From Hemileia vastatrix (taxonomy: Eukaryota > Basidiomycota > Pucciniomycetes > Pucciniales > Zaghouaniaceae): 64,000 nucleotides of DNA. Under the pieces are notes generated by a model. It was not told where the DNA came from and did not search any database. It saw only the letters and a program-made list of their open reading frames with translations. The translations under genes and the position numbers were made by a program. The stretch is from the NCBI GenBank assembly GCA_030280995.1, contig JASXTE010000002.1, positions 12,104,683 through 12,168,682 on the forward strand, given 5' to 3'. This document shows, one piece after another, positions 1-10,835 of this stretch (position 1 is its first letter; every line of letters starts with the position of its first letter).

Positions 1-340
1 ATAAAAATGATGCCTTGTTGACGTACCAATTAATTTATCTTTTATTTTATGTCATATATATACTCCTACTTAGTCAGCTTCTTTCTCACATCCTTGTAAT
101 AGATGGTGTAAATTCTGTGTCTTTATTTCCCTCATTTTTGCCTATAAAAGGCCCTCACTTTTTGTACCTTTCAAATCATTCCTTACTTTACTCACTTTAT
201 TATAACTACATACAAAATCTGTTTATTATTACCAATTATTGTTTTAGTATTTACATTAACCTTAATTTTAAACCTTTAAAAATAATAGTACTTCACTCCT
301 TTACCTCTTCTTATTTGAGTAATTAATTGTTAAAAGATAA
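1..340 (+). other. possible LTR fragment with TATA box
   Basis: No gene seen. A TATA box (TATAAAA at 143-149), preceded by CC and followed by GGCCC, sits in an AT-rich pyrimidine-biased stretch. It resembles the promoter block of the chromovirus LTRs later in the window (51822 and 59827), where CCTATAAAAGGG is also followed by a run toward TTATTATTA. This suggests a solo or truncated LTR, but neither boundary is visible and the match is short. Confidence 0.25.
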
Positions 341-344
341 GAAA

Positions 345-885
345 ATACGTACTAAGTTTGGAATCCTTTAAAACCATTGTTGCCACCCTTGGACCTCCCT
401 GGAAAACCTTCTAGACTTGAAAGGCCCCTTGACAAAAAAGGTCAGCAATAATTCTGGCACAATTTTCAGCAGAAGTGGAGGTGTAATGTTCCTTGATGTG
501 TTCCCAGAGTTCTGCAGGATCAAATATGTCATTGTCTGGAACAAACAGAGTATGATTATCAGCATCCAGGAACATTTGTAGTATCATCGCTGTTTGCTTC
601 TTTTTGAAGTTAAATATTTCAAGAGAAGCAGCATCTGTAGGAGTTGTTAAGTTCTTGAGTAAAAATTTATCAAGATTTTGTATTCCTAAGGCGTAGTACA
701 TCTGGTTATTTCAGGTGGCATAATTTTTATTGCTTAATATTTCAACTCCTTTGATTTCGGAAAAATGTGAATCCATTTCTGACCAAGTGATTAATGGTAC
801 AGTAGTATGTGAGGATTCAAAGGAGATGTCAGAGTTTTCAATTGGTGAGGAAGCCACGTTTAATAAGTTAGAAAGGCACTGGGCC
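345..885 (-). pseudogene. Copia-type Gag fragment (UBN2/DUF4219-like)
   Basis: The minus-strand reading frame encodes the N-terminal part of a Ty1/Copia Gag polyprotein. The familiar start is visible: a short leader, then GVEILSNKNYAT, a stop where the family has Trp, then NNQMYYALGI. An alpha-helical stretch typical of UBN2 Gag follows, with AELWEHIKEHY. Gag would form the retrotransposon particle. The frame is broken by TGA at 711-713, consistent with a TGG to TGA change, and by another stop near 408-410. No protease, integrase or RT of this element is in the window, so it is an isolated relic. The family call rests on motif pattern alone. Confidence 0.55.
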
Positions 886-897
886 CATAAACTTTTA

Positions 898-1083
898 ATC
901 TGAACCAGAAATGTTAATGATAAAAGTCAATAAGTTAGATAGAAAAAAGTCTATAGTTGAGTGAAGCAGCGCTGAGATAAAGAAAGTAAAATACCTGAAC
1001 CAAAAATGTTAATGATAAAAGTCAATAAATAAGATAGACAAAAGTCTATAGTTGAGTGAAGCAGCGCTGAGATAAAGAAACTA
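898..1083. repeat. 94-bp direct tandem duplication
   Basis: Two adjacent copies start with CTGAACCA at about 900 and 994 and both run to GCTGAGATAAAGAAA. They differ by only a few substitutions. The AGCAGCGCTGAG core is GC-rich against the background. No coding potential is seen. Confidence 0.85.
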
Positions 1084-1541
1084 AAGATAATAGAGAAATA
1101 ATGATGAGTAAAACTAAGAAGGACAAAAGTGCAAGTAAAAGGAAGTAGAAAAGGATAGAAGGAGATGCGAAACAAAGGATACAGGAGCATCTCCTTTTAT
1201 CCACCCAACACACAACAAAGCTACTTCACATGATAATTAAAGTATCACACATGGAACATAAATTTTCAAAACTAATACAAAAACATTTCAAGCACAGATA
1301 AGGATTACTGAGAAAGTATTAACCGAATAAGTATTTTTCATTTAACATATGGAATATTTTAAAAAATTATCATAGTTTATTTAGTGGAAAAAAGAGGTAT
1401 GTCTAAATGGAAGATTTCTAACTTTGATACCCCCTATTAAAGGAATGATGTTATTCACTCAATTTCATCATTCTCTGCCCCATTATTAGCAGTTTTTCTG
1501 TTCCAAATCTGTGTTAAAGACCATTTATTGAATTGAATATT

Positions 1542-3834
1542 CTATCTTATTGGTAGTATTACAGGTCTCTTGCCCTGTATTCTGACATAGCTACAAAATC
1601 TTTCTATACATATATATATTATTATTATTATTATTATTTCATGTATATCATTATTGCAGTTGCAATTTCTTAGAATCTTCCACATGATATCTTCAGACCC
1701 TACAGTAAGTATTCTATAAGATCTGTAAATTTTTTATTAAAGGAAAATCAAACCTGGAGGAAAAATTGAAAACAAAACTACTTAATTTATTTCCGAACTC
1801 TCGAAGGCAATTTTTCTTCATTTTTTTATGCATCTCATTAAGATCAATTTTTTCAAAAAATTCGAGTTCTTTATGCATCATTGAATCCTTATTTTTGAGC
1901 AGGTTAAAAATAATTTCATGTTCCAGATTTTTTATACCATGCATTTTTATTTTGTTAATTATTTCAACATCAATATCTTTATTTTTACCTAGGGAAGGAT
2001 AGCAATATCTAGTGGAGAGATACTTTTCTGGACTTTCAAGCTCGAACTCATTAAATTTGAGTTCTTTCATGATTGTATCATAAGATTTCAAACTATCTTC
2101 AAAATCTGGGCAGTCCATTTGATTGAAGATTAGCAAAAAAAAAAAATGCTTAAAGAAGAAATAATTAATCACCTTGAATTATAATTTTGATTTGTAAAGT
2201 CATCTGCCAAATTTTATTTATTTTGAGCACAAGCTCTTTGTACGATTTTATTCTGAAATTTTATATTAATATAAATATACTTGGTATGTTCCTAAATTTT
2301 CCCATGGATTATTTAAAAGACTGTCTATAAATAAAAAGCTCCTTACATTTTTTTACGGCTTCGCAAGTCTAGTGTTTCTTTTCCAGGGAGAAATGAAGAT
2401 TTTTCGGAAATTTTTTTGATAGTAAATGGTTGTCCCGTTTCATTACCTATGGCATAGTTTATTTTATTCAAGAAGTGATAACCTTAATTTAATCATTGTT
2501 ATTGATCTTTGAGATTAGAACAGCATTTGAACTTTTTTAATAAAAAAGAAAAATTATGAGCAAGTACCGTTTGTCCCGCCGCATGCTCTCTCCTTTGGAT
2601 CAGTTTCATTTCTCGGTTCCCTTGAGTTCGGGTTTTTATACATGTCTGGATATCACATTTCAAATTGAGTGCCAGTCATATAATATTGCACAAGAATCAC
2701 TATGGGGATATCTATTAGCCTCTAAAGCCCATTATATCTGAAATATTGATTGATTACCTTACACTTTTGAAGTATAAATCAATCAGTTGAGCAACATCAG
2801 CACAATATCAAAAGTTTTTTCAACTAACAGGCAACTTACACGCATGAAATTGTCTAAAATATCACCAGGCGGATCAAATTTAAAGTTAATAATTTTTCCA
2901 AAAACTTCCTCTTGAAGTGATTCCTCTATTGAATTACTGTCCAATGGTTTGTTTGACTGTTTTTTTGAAGATAGGTTCCTTGTTTCAGGCGTGTTTTCGT
3001 ATGTTTTTCCCATTTTTTTTCTTGTTTCTTGACTGCTTCTGTGGGCAAATTCATTTATTTTTTGGTTCCCCTTCATTGGGTTGGCCGCCATGCCAACATT
3101 TTTATATGCTGGATATTAAAAAGAAAAGTATTTTTAAAAGTATTATATGCAGAAATGAAGGTTAGGCATCTACCTTCAACTATTAGTTTTTGTCGCTCCT
3201 TCAGCTCTCCTATTTCATACAAGTAGCTTACATAGTACCCTATGATCTCAACTCTTGCCCCCATTCAAAGGATAAATAAAAATAAATAAATAAAAGCGTA
3301 AAGTCAATAAGATGAGATGGGTTGAAAATAGTATTGAACTCACAAATTCCAAAGATTCAAGTGATATTCTCCTGTCCGAGCTTTATTGACCAGCAACTTT
3401 CTCTCTGAAAAATCATTTGTGGGTAACTTGAAAGTAGTTGATTGACTAGTCGGATCTTCATCTATCAAAAATACATGCTAAATTAGTTCGATAGGTCTCT
3501 GAAAAGACTAGGAGGTGCTGATATTTATACTATTGTTTTTTTGTAAACTTGTGGAGTTCGTATTAAATTGCATGGAGAAAATCTCGGGTGAGGTAGTTTC
3601 AATAGCATCTGTTACTCTGCATTCACTAAGATTTTCAGAAGGAAAGTAAATTCCGTTAAAAGAAGGAGATGTATCAAATGTAGAATTCAAAGCATCATCT
3701 TGATATCTAGACATTGTTTTTAATGATTTTTCGTCACCAAATTTCTTTTGTTTAATTCCTACACTTCCAGCCATGCAAACACAGTGAGCCCCGCTAGATA
3801 TAAAAATGATTGAAATCATTCTTAACAAAATCAT
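1542..3834 (-). CDS. secreted protein of unknown function, 10 exons
   Basis: I did not recognise the family. A ten-exon model joins in one open frame without internal stops, giving 1542 nt (513 residues). Exons (minus strand): 3834-3531, 3461-3344, 3253-3174, 3108-2842, 2645-2568, 2446-2347, 2320-2281, 2252-2231, 2105-1754, 1722-1542. All introns are GT..AG, and exon phases match at every junction. Donors include GTATAA, GTGAGT, GTAGAT and GTAAGG; exon 8 is only 22 nt. The N-terminus MILLRMISIIFISSGAHC looks like a signal peptide, so export is likely. The mature part is hydrophilic and Lys/Glu/Asn-rich, with helical KLKSY..MKEL-type stretches in exon 9. An ATT microsatellite (about 1611-1637) lies within the last exon and encodes an Ile run. 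An effector role is conceivable but only inferred. An upstream exon cannot be excluded. Confidence 0.72.
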
Positions 3835-4908
3835 TCTTATAATGCACGAGAAGATGAGATAAAAATCACTAAAAAAAACTAGTCAGCCTCCAAAAGGGTG
3901 ATGAAGAGTATGGGGAAAATAAAAATTCAGGTTTGCCTTAATTTTGGTTCGTATTCAACTCTCTTCAGCTTTCTATATTCTTCATAAAGAGCTCACCTAA
4001 AAATAAAACAAATATAATCATGATGTTTCTGTCAAGACAAAGAGATCCATTGTATAAGCCTCCTCAGACTAGCTTCAGGATGCTAACACCAGCCTTTTTT
4101 ATCAGAATATGCGGCTGTTTCACTATCATAACAGGAAGATCTGTGTCGATCTCTTACATGTAAAATAATCACGACAGAACCACCAGCAGTAAAATTTTTA
4201 AAGGTAATTTGAATGAACAGTCGAGGAAACCCAAAGCCAGAAATAATATTCATCTTTTTTCTTATTCTCGAAACTTTCAATAATCTCATACTATGCCAAA
4301 ATTTTATACTCCAAATTCGGGTTAAATTTTCTAGTTTTTAAAAATCATCCCAAAAACACATATCATTAAGGATCTCATCCAATCTAAGCACTCAATTTTC
4401 TTCAAAGTATAGTGAGAAATCAAAGACTGTAAAAATCAAGAAAGATAATGATCTTATTTTCAAAATAACGCTCAATTGAAAAACTAGCTATCATTCTTGT
4501 TTTGGAATATAGAAGACCACTATCATTGTAAAACCAACTTCCTTTAAAGACAGTGGCTTTCTGTTAATGGTAAAAATTTTTAAAGTCAGACCAAAGAGAA
4601 GATAGAGGTTAGCTTTAAAAAATGAGGAAATGAATCAAAAATTATTGAGAAAGTTATAAAAAAGAAAAAATATTTTCTCATACAAAAAGCTTTGGTGTGA
4701 CTGATGAAAATTTCACTAAAGTAATAAAAACTAATGAGGGAAGAGTGGGTCTTATTTCTCCTTATATTTTGGAAATCAAAATTAATTATTTTGGTCTACC
4801 CAGTTTTCTTTTAATAATGAGAGATTTCACAGTGGAAAAATATACAAGTAGAGTTGAACTTAAAAATGTCACAGTTCATGCAACACTTACATTGATGTGT
4901 AAAACATT
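3835..4908. other. 5' flank of the secreted-protein gene; unassigned short ORF
   Basis: The stretch contains one modest minus-strand ORF (4083-4289, 68 residues, rich in Arg/Ser) that could be an upstream exon or 5' UTR exon of the adjacent minus-strand gene. A pyrimidine tract and an AG near 3905 would allow splicing toward 3834. No domain is recognisable. The rest is AT-rich with no feature I can support. Confidence 0.3.
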
Positions 4909-5312
4909 CACTACGCAGCAAGTAAGATATCCCTGATAGGGATATCCAGCGCGAGTTGGGGGTATTTTAGGGAGGGACATAAGGCCAGAAAAATAAATGT
5001 AAGAAAAGTAAGTGCATGAAAAATAAGTGCGAGAAAAGTAAGTGTAAGAAAAATCATTTTCCGCCATGAGAGTTTATTTTTACAAAATAAAATTGTAAAA
5101 AAATAAGAAAAAACAAAAGATGAAATATATAAGCTTTTTTTTTAGAGAAGAAATTTTTTTAAAAAAATTCCCATGGTTGCAAGATATTTTTCTTACACTT
5201 ACTTTTCTCACATTTTTTTCGCACATATTTTTCTATCCCTATGTCCCTCCCTACAATTTCCCCAACTTGCACAAGATATCCCCATCGGGGATATCTTTCT
5301 TGGTGCGTAGTG
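4909..5312. mobile_element. CACTA-type MITE with ATT target duplication
   Basis: The 404-bp element starts CACTACGCAGCAAG and ends CTTGGTGCGTAGTG. The two ends are inverted repeats for more than 70 bp, each including an inner palindrome GATATCCC..GGGATATC and the block TAGGGAGGGACATA. The flanking trinucleotides are identical (ATT at 4906-4908 and 5313-5315), as expected for the 3-bp duplication of CACTA/EnSpm elements. Subterminal repeats of the type AAGTAAGTG/AGAAAAATAAGTG resemble the short repeated transposase-binding sites of CACTA elements. It has no coding capacity, so it is non-autonomous. Confidence 0.9.
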
Positions 5313-8285
5313 ATTGGTCAAACAAGAATTTTCCTTACTTCATTATTCTTAATTAAGTTGTAAATATTTTAATATTTATTTTTCTTCTGGTTTTAAGTTG
5401 TACTTCCCTTAATAAGAGCTATTTTCATTCAATAAATTTTGGTTCATTAATTTAACATATCTGTATTCATCTTGATTTAATTAGTTTTTTAATTAAACAT
5501 GTTGACTTCCATTTCAATCAATGGCAATTTCAAGTCTGAGTACTAATTTTACTTTGCTATATAATGCATTCTTGTATTTGAATTCATACCTTAGAATTGA
5601 ATTATTAAGCTGTGTCAATAAAATCCTTTTAAATATTCCTTCTTAGTATTCTCTAATATTATTTGAAATTATATATAAATCTACTTCATAATATTATCTT
5701 ATATTTAAGAAATATTCTAATAAGATATATCAAACATTTAGAGATTCTTAACTTGCATCATTTTGCTTGTACTTAATCTAGAACATATGATAAACCTTAT
5801 TTATTTCCTTTGTGGCCAACCTACAACCTATTAATCTTTTTTGGAATAACCTTAAAGCTTATTTATCATCTTTAAGGATGATTCAAACCTTACATTTCAT
5901 CTTCAAGGATATTTTAAGCCTTATTCATCAACATTGACAATCCCTCAAACCTTATTTTAATTTGTCAAAGATGCCTTGAATTTATTTAGCTCTCTCAAAG
6001 TTTATCAAGGATTCAACAATGTACTTGCACTTAAACTCAATGAAAATCTATCTTGGTCCTTCAAGGTCCTCCACCATGTCTTGAAGAAGACATTTAAGCT
6101 CTAAATCTATTCCCTTCCTTCCCTTGAGCTCCCTCAATGTACTGGTGTGTACATAATCCAGTGATAGGTTCAACTGATGCTAAATAACCCAATTTTCCAG
6201 CATGGATATTCCCAGGACTGAGTAAAAACTGCTTATAATTTATGTTAAACACATGTAGTACACATGAGAAAAATAAATAAAAGTGTCACACATCACGTGA
6301 CAATCAAAGAAAAAGTACCTCAACTGCCCCACTATTCAAGCTCTAACTCCACTAACAATGCGCAAAAAGTGACCATGGGGAAATTACATTCTATTGTGTT
6401 CACAAATTAGCAGCGCTATTCAAACTTTAAAATTATCTTAAAAATAAGGAGGCTTATACTTTTCAAACATAAGAAATGTACTTGCAGTCTAGCGCTAAGA
6501 TCAGGGCAATCTTCAAAAGGGGTAATTGTGGGTCTGAGGGTAATTAGGAGGTCTGGGAAGTAGGAACAGAGTAAAAGGGTTATAAAGTTAGATGATTGGT
6601 AAATGGGAACTCCAGTGGATTAAATGGGTCTGTGGGGATATGGTGCCTGGTTGTTTAATGGGTCTGTGCAAGGCAGGATAAGATATTTAAAGGGGGTTAC
6701 TTTGGTTTGACATTCTCTAGAAGTAAATTATAAAATATATTTGTGAAAGTAGTCAAACTCTTATTAGGCTATTATTATATTTGTCATTTTCTTTCTTAAT
6801 AATCAATTTCATTAAAATCCTAAATACCCAAATATTCCCTTTGATTATTAAGTTGCAACCATTTGTGAGATTAACTACAATAGTTAGTGTCCTTACCATA
6901 TACATTAATTATTCCTCAAAGATTATCTTGAACCATTGTTAGTTACTTAGATCTATCTTCAAACCACTTCCTCAAAGCTGTTCTCTGTGCTTCAAAGTTG
7001 TAATTTCCCTCTTACTTGTATCTCACTTACTTTGGGATCACCCTCGACTCTGTGTGTAGGTTTTCTGGTAACAAAAAGTATACATAAGTGAAATCAATGA
7101 TTAAACACAATATACGCTGTAGAAAATCCTATAGTACTAGCTATAGGTCTTGACCAAGGGAGTTGGAGTAAAACTAGAAAGAAAACCCCCTGTCCCTTTA
7201 GAAAAACAAGTGAGATTTACCTGTTACAGTAAATTGGTTCCTGTTACCAAAAGCCCCTTTTCCAAATACACTTGACTGCTTGATCAGTCAAGAAAGTAGT
7301 CTCCAGACAGACTACCAAACCAAAGAACTGAAATGTAGACTGATTTCCACACCAGAGAAAGCAATGATACTTGATGTAGGTTGCAAATCCACACCAGAGA
7401 CAGCAATAATACTTGCTATAGCTTGCAAGACTATAACAGAGAAAACAGTTGCTAAGTTAAGTTAAATGAAGAACTCACTTGCAACAAACACAGCCAACTT
7501 GTGGCCAGAAAACAATGAGAACTGAGTGAGGAACAATGATATTGCCTCCAGATGGTTGTATGATAATTAAAGTTGCCCCAAACTGTCTTAATCACTATAT
7601 ACACACAGACTACTAATCAAGAGCCCATGCACACCTGAAAATCCGGCGTTCTGGACCACCAAAATGCATAAAACCTCCCTAGAAGTGCTTCCCAGCCCTC
7701 TAGCACTGAGGCAGGCAGTCCGCCCAACACCAGGAAGCCCGCTTGAAGCGGCCTGACCACCCTGAAGCCAGAAAACCACCAAAAACACCCAAACTACTTA
7801 GAAAATTCACCTACAACTACTAAAACCCTTAAAACACATAATTACGCTATAACAACATTGTGAAATGAAATGTAGAGAAAATTCCGCTCTTTCAAATGGT
7901 ACTAAGCACTTAATCCTAAGACTTAAGGTTAGCCCGTAAAACATGAAAAACAAAATTAAACAGAAATCTTTGAAAATGAAAAGTGAGAAATTATCCCCCA
8001 AATACTTATGCTATGAAAAATGTCCCCAAGACATAAAATATAGAGAAAACCCAGGGCTATCTAATGGTAGTATTCAGATCCCGGTAGTCTTAATATTTGC
8101 TGCATAATTTCAGAAAAATACCTAATTATTAAAACAATGCCATTTAAGGCATACCAAAACAACACCAAATAAACCAACATAGGGCTCTGCCAATGTTGGA
8201 AGACCACAACACCATTATAACACCTTATATACACACACATATCCACCTTTTATAAGTATTATGTACCTAATTTTTATTTGAAATA
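5313..8285. other. gene-free AT-rich DNA, possible old LTR pieces
   Basis: No convincing coding region. Between 5820 and 6010 a degenerate motif of the form CTTCAAGGAT..AAACCTTA recurs about every 35-45 bp. 6137-7076 begins TGTACTGG and ends CTGGTAACA with a TATTTAAAG box near 6690, so it could be a solo LTR, but no flanking duplication is seen. A purine motif AAAGGGACAGGGG on the minus strand near 7190 recurs in similar form on the plus strand near 27520 and could be part of a Copia polypurine tract. Confidence 0.3.
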
Positions 8286-8758
8286 TGTCAGGGTAATCTT
8301 AAGAACCTTAAAAATAAGGCTACATAATTTTTAAGTAGACCTAAAACTGTTGTTTTCATTATTTTGTGGAAAAAACAAGAATTGCCCTTTAAATCACTTA
8401 AAAGTTGAGTATATGCACTATAAATTTAAAAATATTAAAAATGTGTCTGACAGATAAATTTTTCTTAATTATGATTTTTTATCTGGCTATTCAAATTCAT
8501 AAAAATAACACGCTTCAAAAATGGTGTTTTTTATGCCAAAAATTGCTTCTGTGTACTTGCCACATACTGCCTGCATTTTTCCCATGCAAATCTTGGAGGA
8601 GAAAGGTTGCTAGGGTAACATGTCTCTGGGTATTCTATACGTGCTTAAAACATTTATTATTGTATATGGATTATTGATTTAGATGTGATCAATCAATCAG
8701 GGTGAATGTTGATACTATAAGATTATATATAGTAGATGTTTCTCTTCTTGTCTCCTTA

Positions 8759-9235
8759 TCCAATCTTATACTTTTTCAATTACCAAAAAGATTGATTGAT
8801 TGCTTTGCGTTATTTCTTTTTATTCTTTTATTTACTATTGATATTTGTGTTCTTCCCTGTTCTGCGTATCAATCACTTGGGACAGGTACATTTGTTACAT
8901 TACTACTATGTTTAATTGGTACTAACACTAGTATGCCTGTTAAGTGACTGAATATGTTTCTTAAATTCAACGGGGTATTTTGTATTTTACTAAATAAAAG
9001 GTTTGTACTATTAATTTTATGGGATTTTTTATTCTTAACACTCTGCAATCCAATCTTATACTTTTTCCATTACCAAAAATAATGAATGATCTCTTTGCAT
9101 TATTTCTTTTTATTCTTTTATTTACTATTGATATTTGTGTTCTTCCCTGTTCTGCATATAAATCACTTGGGAAAGGTGACTGAATACATTTCTTACATTC
9201 AACAGGGTATTTAGTATTTTACTAACAAATATCTT
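8759..9235 (+). repeat. direct duplication with 290-bp period
   Basis: The segment starting CCAATCTTATACTTTTTC at 8759 recurs at 9049. The copies share the ATTTGTGTTCTTCCCTGTTC block and an end resembling TTCAACGGGGTATTTTGTA. The second copy lacks about 55 bp between the CACTTGGGA and GTGACTGAAT blocks. It lies upstream of the old LTR and may be part of its U3, but this is not certain. Confidence 0.75.
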
Positions 9236-9659
9236 TTACTAAATAAAAGGTTTTGAGAAATACATTAGCAAATTGCTTCATTTTTAGCATATTTGGATTT
9301 TTCACACTATAATTACCCCACATTTTATGCCCACTATGGGTAAACACACTAAAATAATCAAAAGGTGCTTATTTAGTGTCCTAATATAATTATAAGTGCA
9401 TTGACTTCATAATATGCACTAATTTTATTAACAACCTCAAGATTGGCACCTTTAATTTACTACCACACTTAAAGTTGCCTAAATTAGTCAAGGATTTACA
9501 CATGCAAGCACCTTCCAAGGACTGCATTCAGTAACCCCACATCTCACATCCTTTTTGGGTTTCTCAGTCAATATTGGTCATAACTGGATGGGGATTTCAC
9601 ATAGTTATTTGGAATAATTAGCCCCTTCATTTCTACTGTTGATCCCCCTTAATATTTTT

Positions 9660-10238
9660 TAATATTTAGTATTATTCTTTCATATTTTAGTCTTTTGTTT
9701 TATGGTATTACATGCATATACTCTCTTTTTTTCCTTATTCTTTTATTTTGATTGATTATTCCTATTACCCCAGGATTTTGGTGGGTGATATGATTCTAAT
9801 TATGCTATTCGTAATTACTTAGGTTGATTGGTAGGTGTATTAGCTAGAATGTGGCGTCATTGGCTGTGTATAGGATTGGTAAATCAGAGGAACACATTGG
9901 AGAATTATTGGGTATAAAAGGAGGGGGTTTTGTTCTTATTTTCTAGATTCTTTCTCACTAAAATTAAAACATATAATCATTAAAATTAAAATTCATTTCA
10001 TTAGTACTTTTAATGTCTTTGAATATTGTTTTAATTATATTCTATATTTTTCAACCAACTATAATATTGCAACTCATTTATAAATAGTGAGATTATAATT
10101 ACTGAGACCCTTATATTGAGTAATATTTTAATACTTATTGGATTTGTACTACAGTATTCAAAAAGGAACATTAAAATAATTTAAAAAACTGACTATTCAA
10201 GCTATTCAAATCTCTGTACTTGAGCTCAGCCTGAAAAT
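9660..10238 (+). mobile_element. 3' part of the 5' LTR of old chromovirus A
   Basis: The stretch holds a promoter box (TATAAAA at 9913-9919 followed by GGAGGGG) and AT-rich R/U5-like DNA. It ends at GCCTGAAAAT just before a primer-binding-site-like block shared with element B (see 10239). A Gag relic of the same family follows. The 5' end of the LTR is not clear; a TGTCAGGGTAATC start near 8287 resembles the LTR start of element C and is one candidate. No second LTR of A is in the window, because its 3' part is interrupted by other elements. Confidence 0.45.
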
Positions 10239-10252
10239 CGGGGACCTTTCCT
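10239..10252 (+). other. primer-binding-site region of element A
   Basis: CGGGGACCTTTCCT here matches CTGGGGACCTTTCCT immediately after the 5' LTR of element B (52201). Conservation at the same place, just after the LTR end, is what a minus-strand primer site would show. I could not match it with certainty to a particular tRNA. The following 580 bp are untranslated leader with no ORF of note. Confidence 0.5.
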
Positions 10253-10835
10253 CAAGAATTCTGTTGGTTATCTTCCAGTAAATAAAAATTCAAAAGGAGG
10301 CTACAAGTAAAAAGTTTCCTATAGAAATATTTGGATAATTACAACAGGTTGGGGTCACTTCATATAGTGATTTCAAAAAGAGAAGCCCTGTTATATAATA
10401 AAATTGTGATATTGAATCAACAATTATATCACTAAAAGAACATAAATTTTTTATAGTGGGATACTGTAAATAGAACAATTAATTTTGTGTTCATTGCAGA
10501 TAATAAGACCAGACAATAAAAACTGATAAATTGATTCTTTTAACAGGACTTTTAATCCCTTTTTCTTGGTTTGTAAAACCCATTTACAATTTAAAAAGAA
10601 TATTACTAATCAATTTCTTTTTTAAATATAAAAAAATATCTACATATTGTAGACCAGTTAAATCAAGTGACCACATTAAAAGCATAATTGACTGTTTGGA
10701 ACTTATAAATTCTCTAAAAACCTACAAGTAAGCAATTAAATTGACTTAAGTAGTATTAAATTATACTGATAAAACTTCTTTTTTTTAATTTTAAATTACT
10801 TTTATTTCAATTTTTGATTTAAATTCCCCTAAAAA

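Noticed and set aside
15..326. ORF at the window start
   Set aside because: Low-complexity Tyr/Leu/Ile translation over LTR-like DNA with a TATA box; no gene features.
8405..8947. Two hydrophobic ORFs as membrane proteins
   Set aside because: They overlie AT-rich DNA and the 290-bp duplication; frame is not kept in the second copy.
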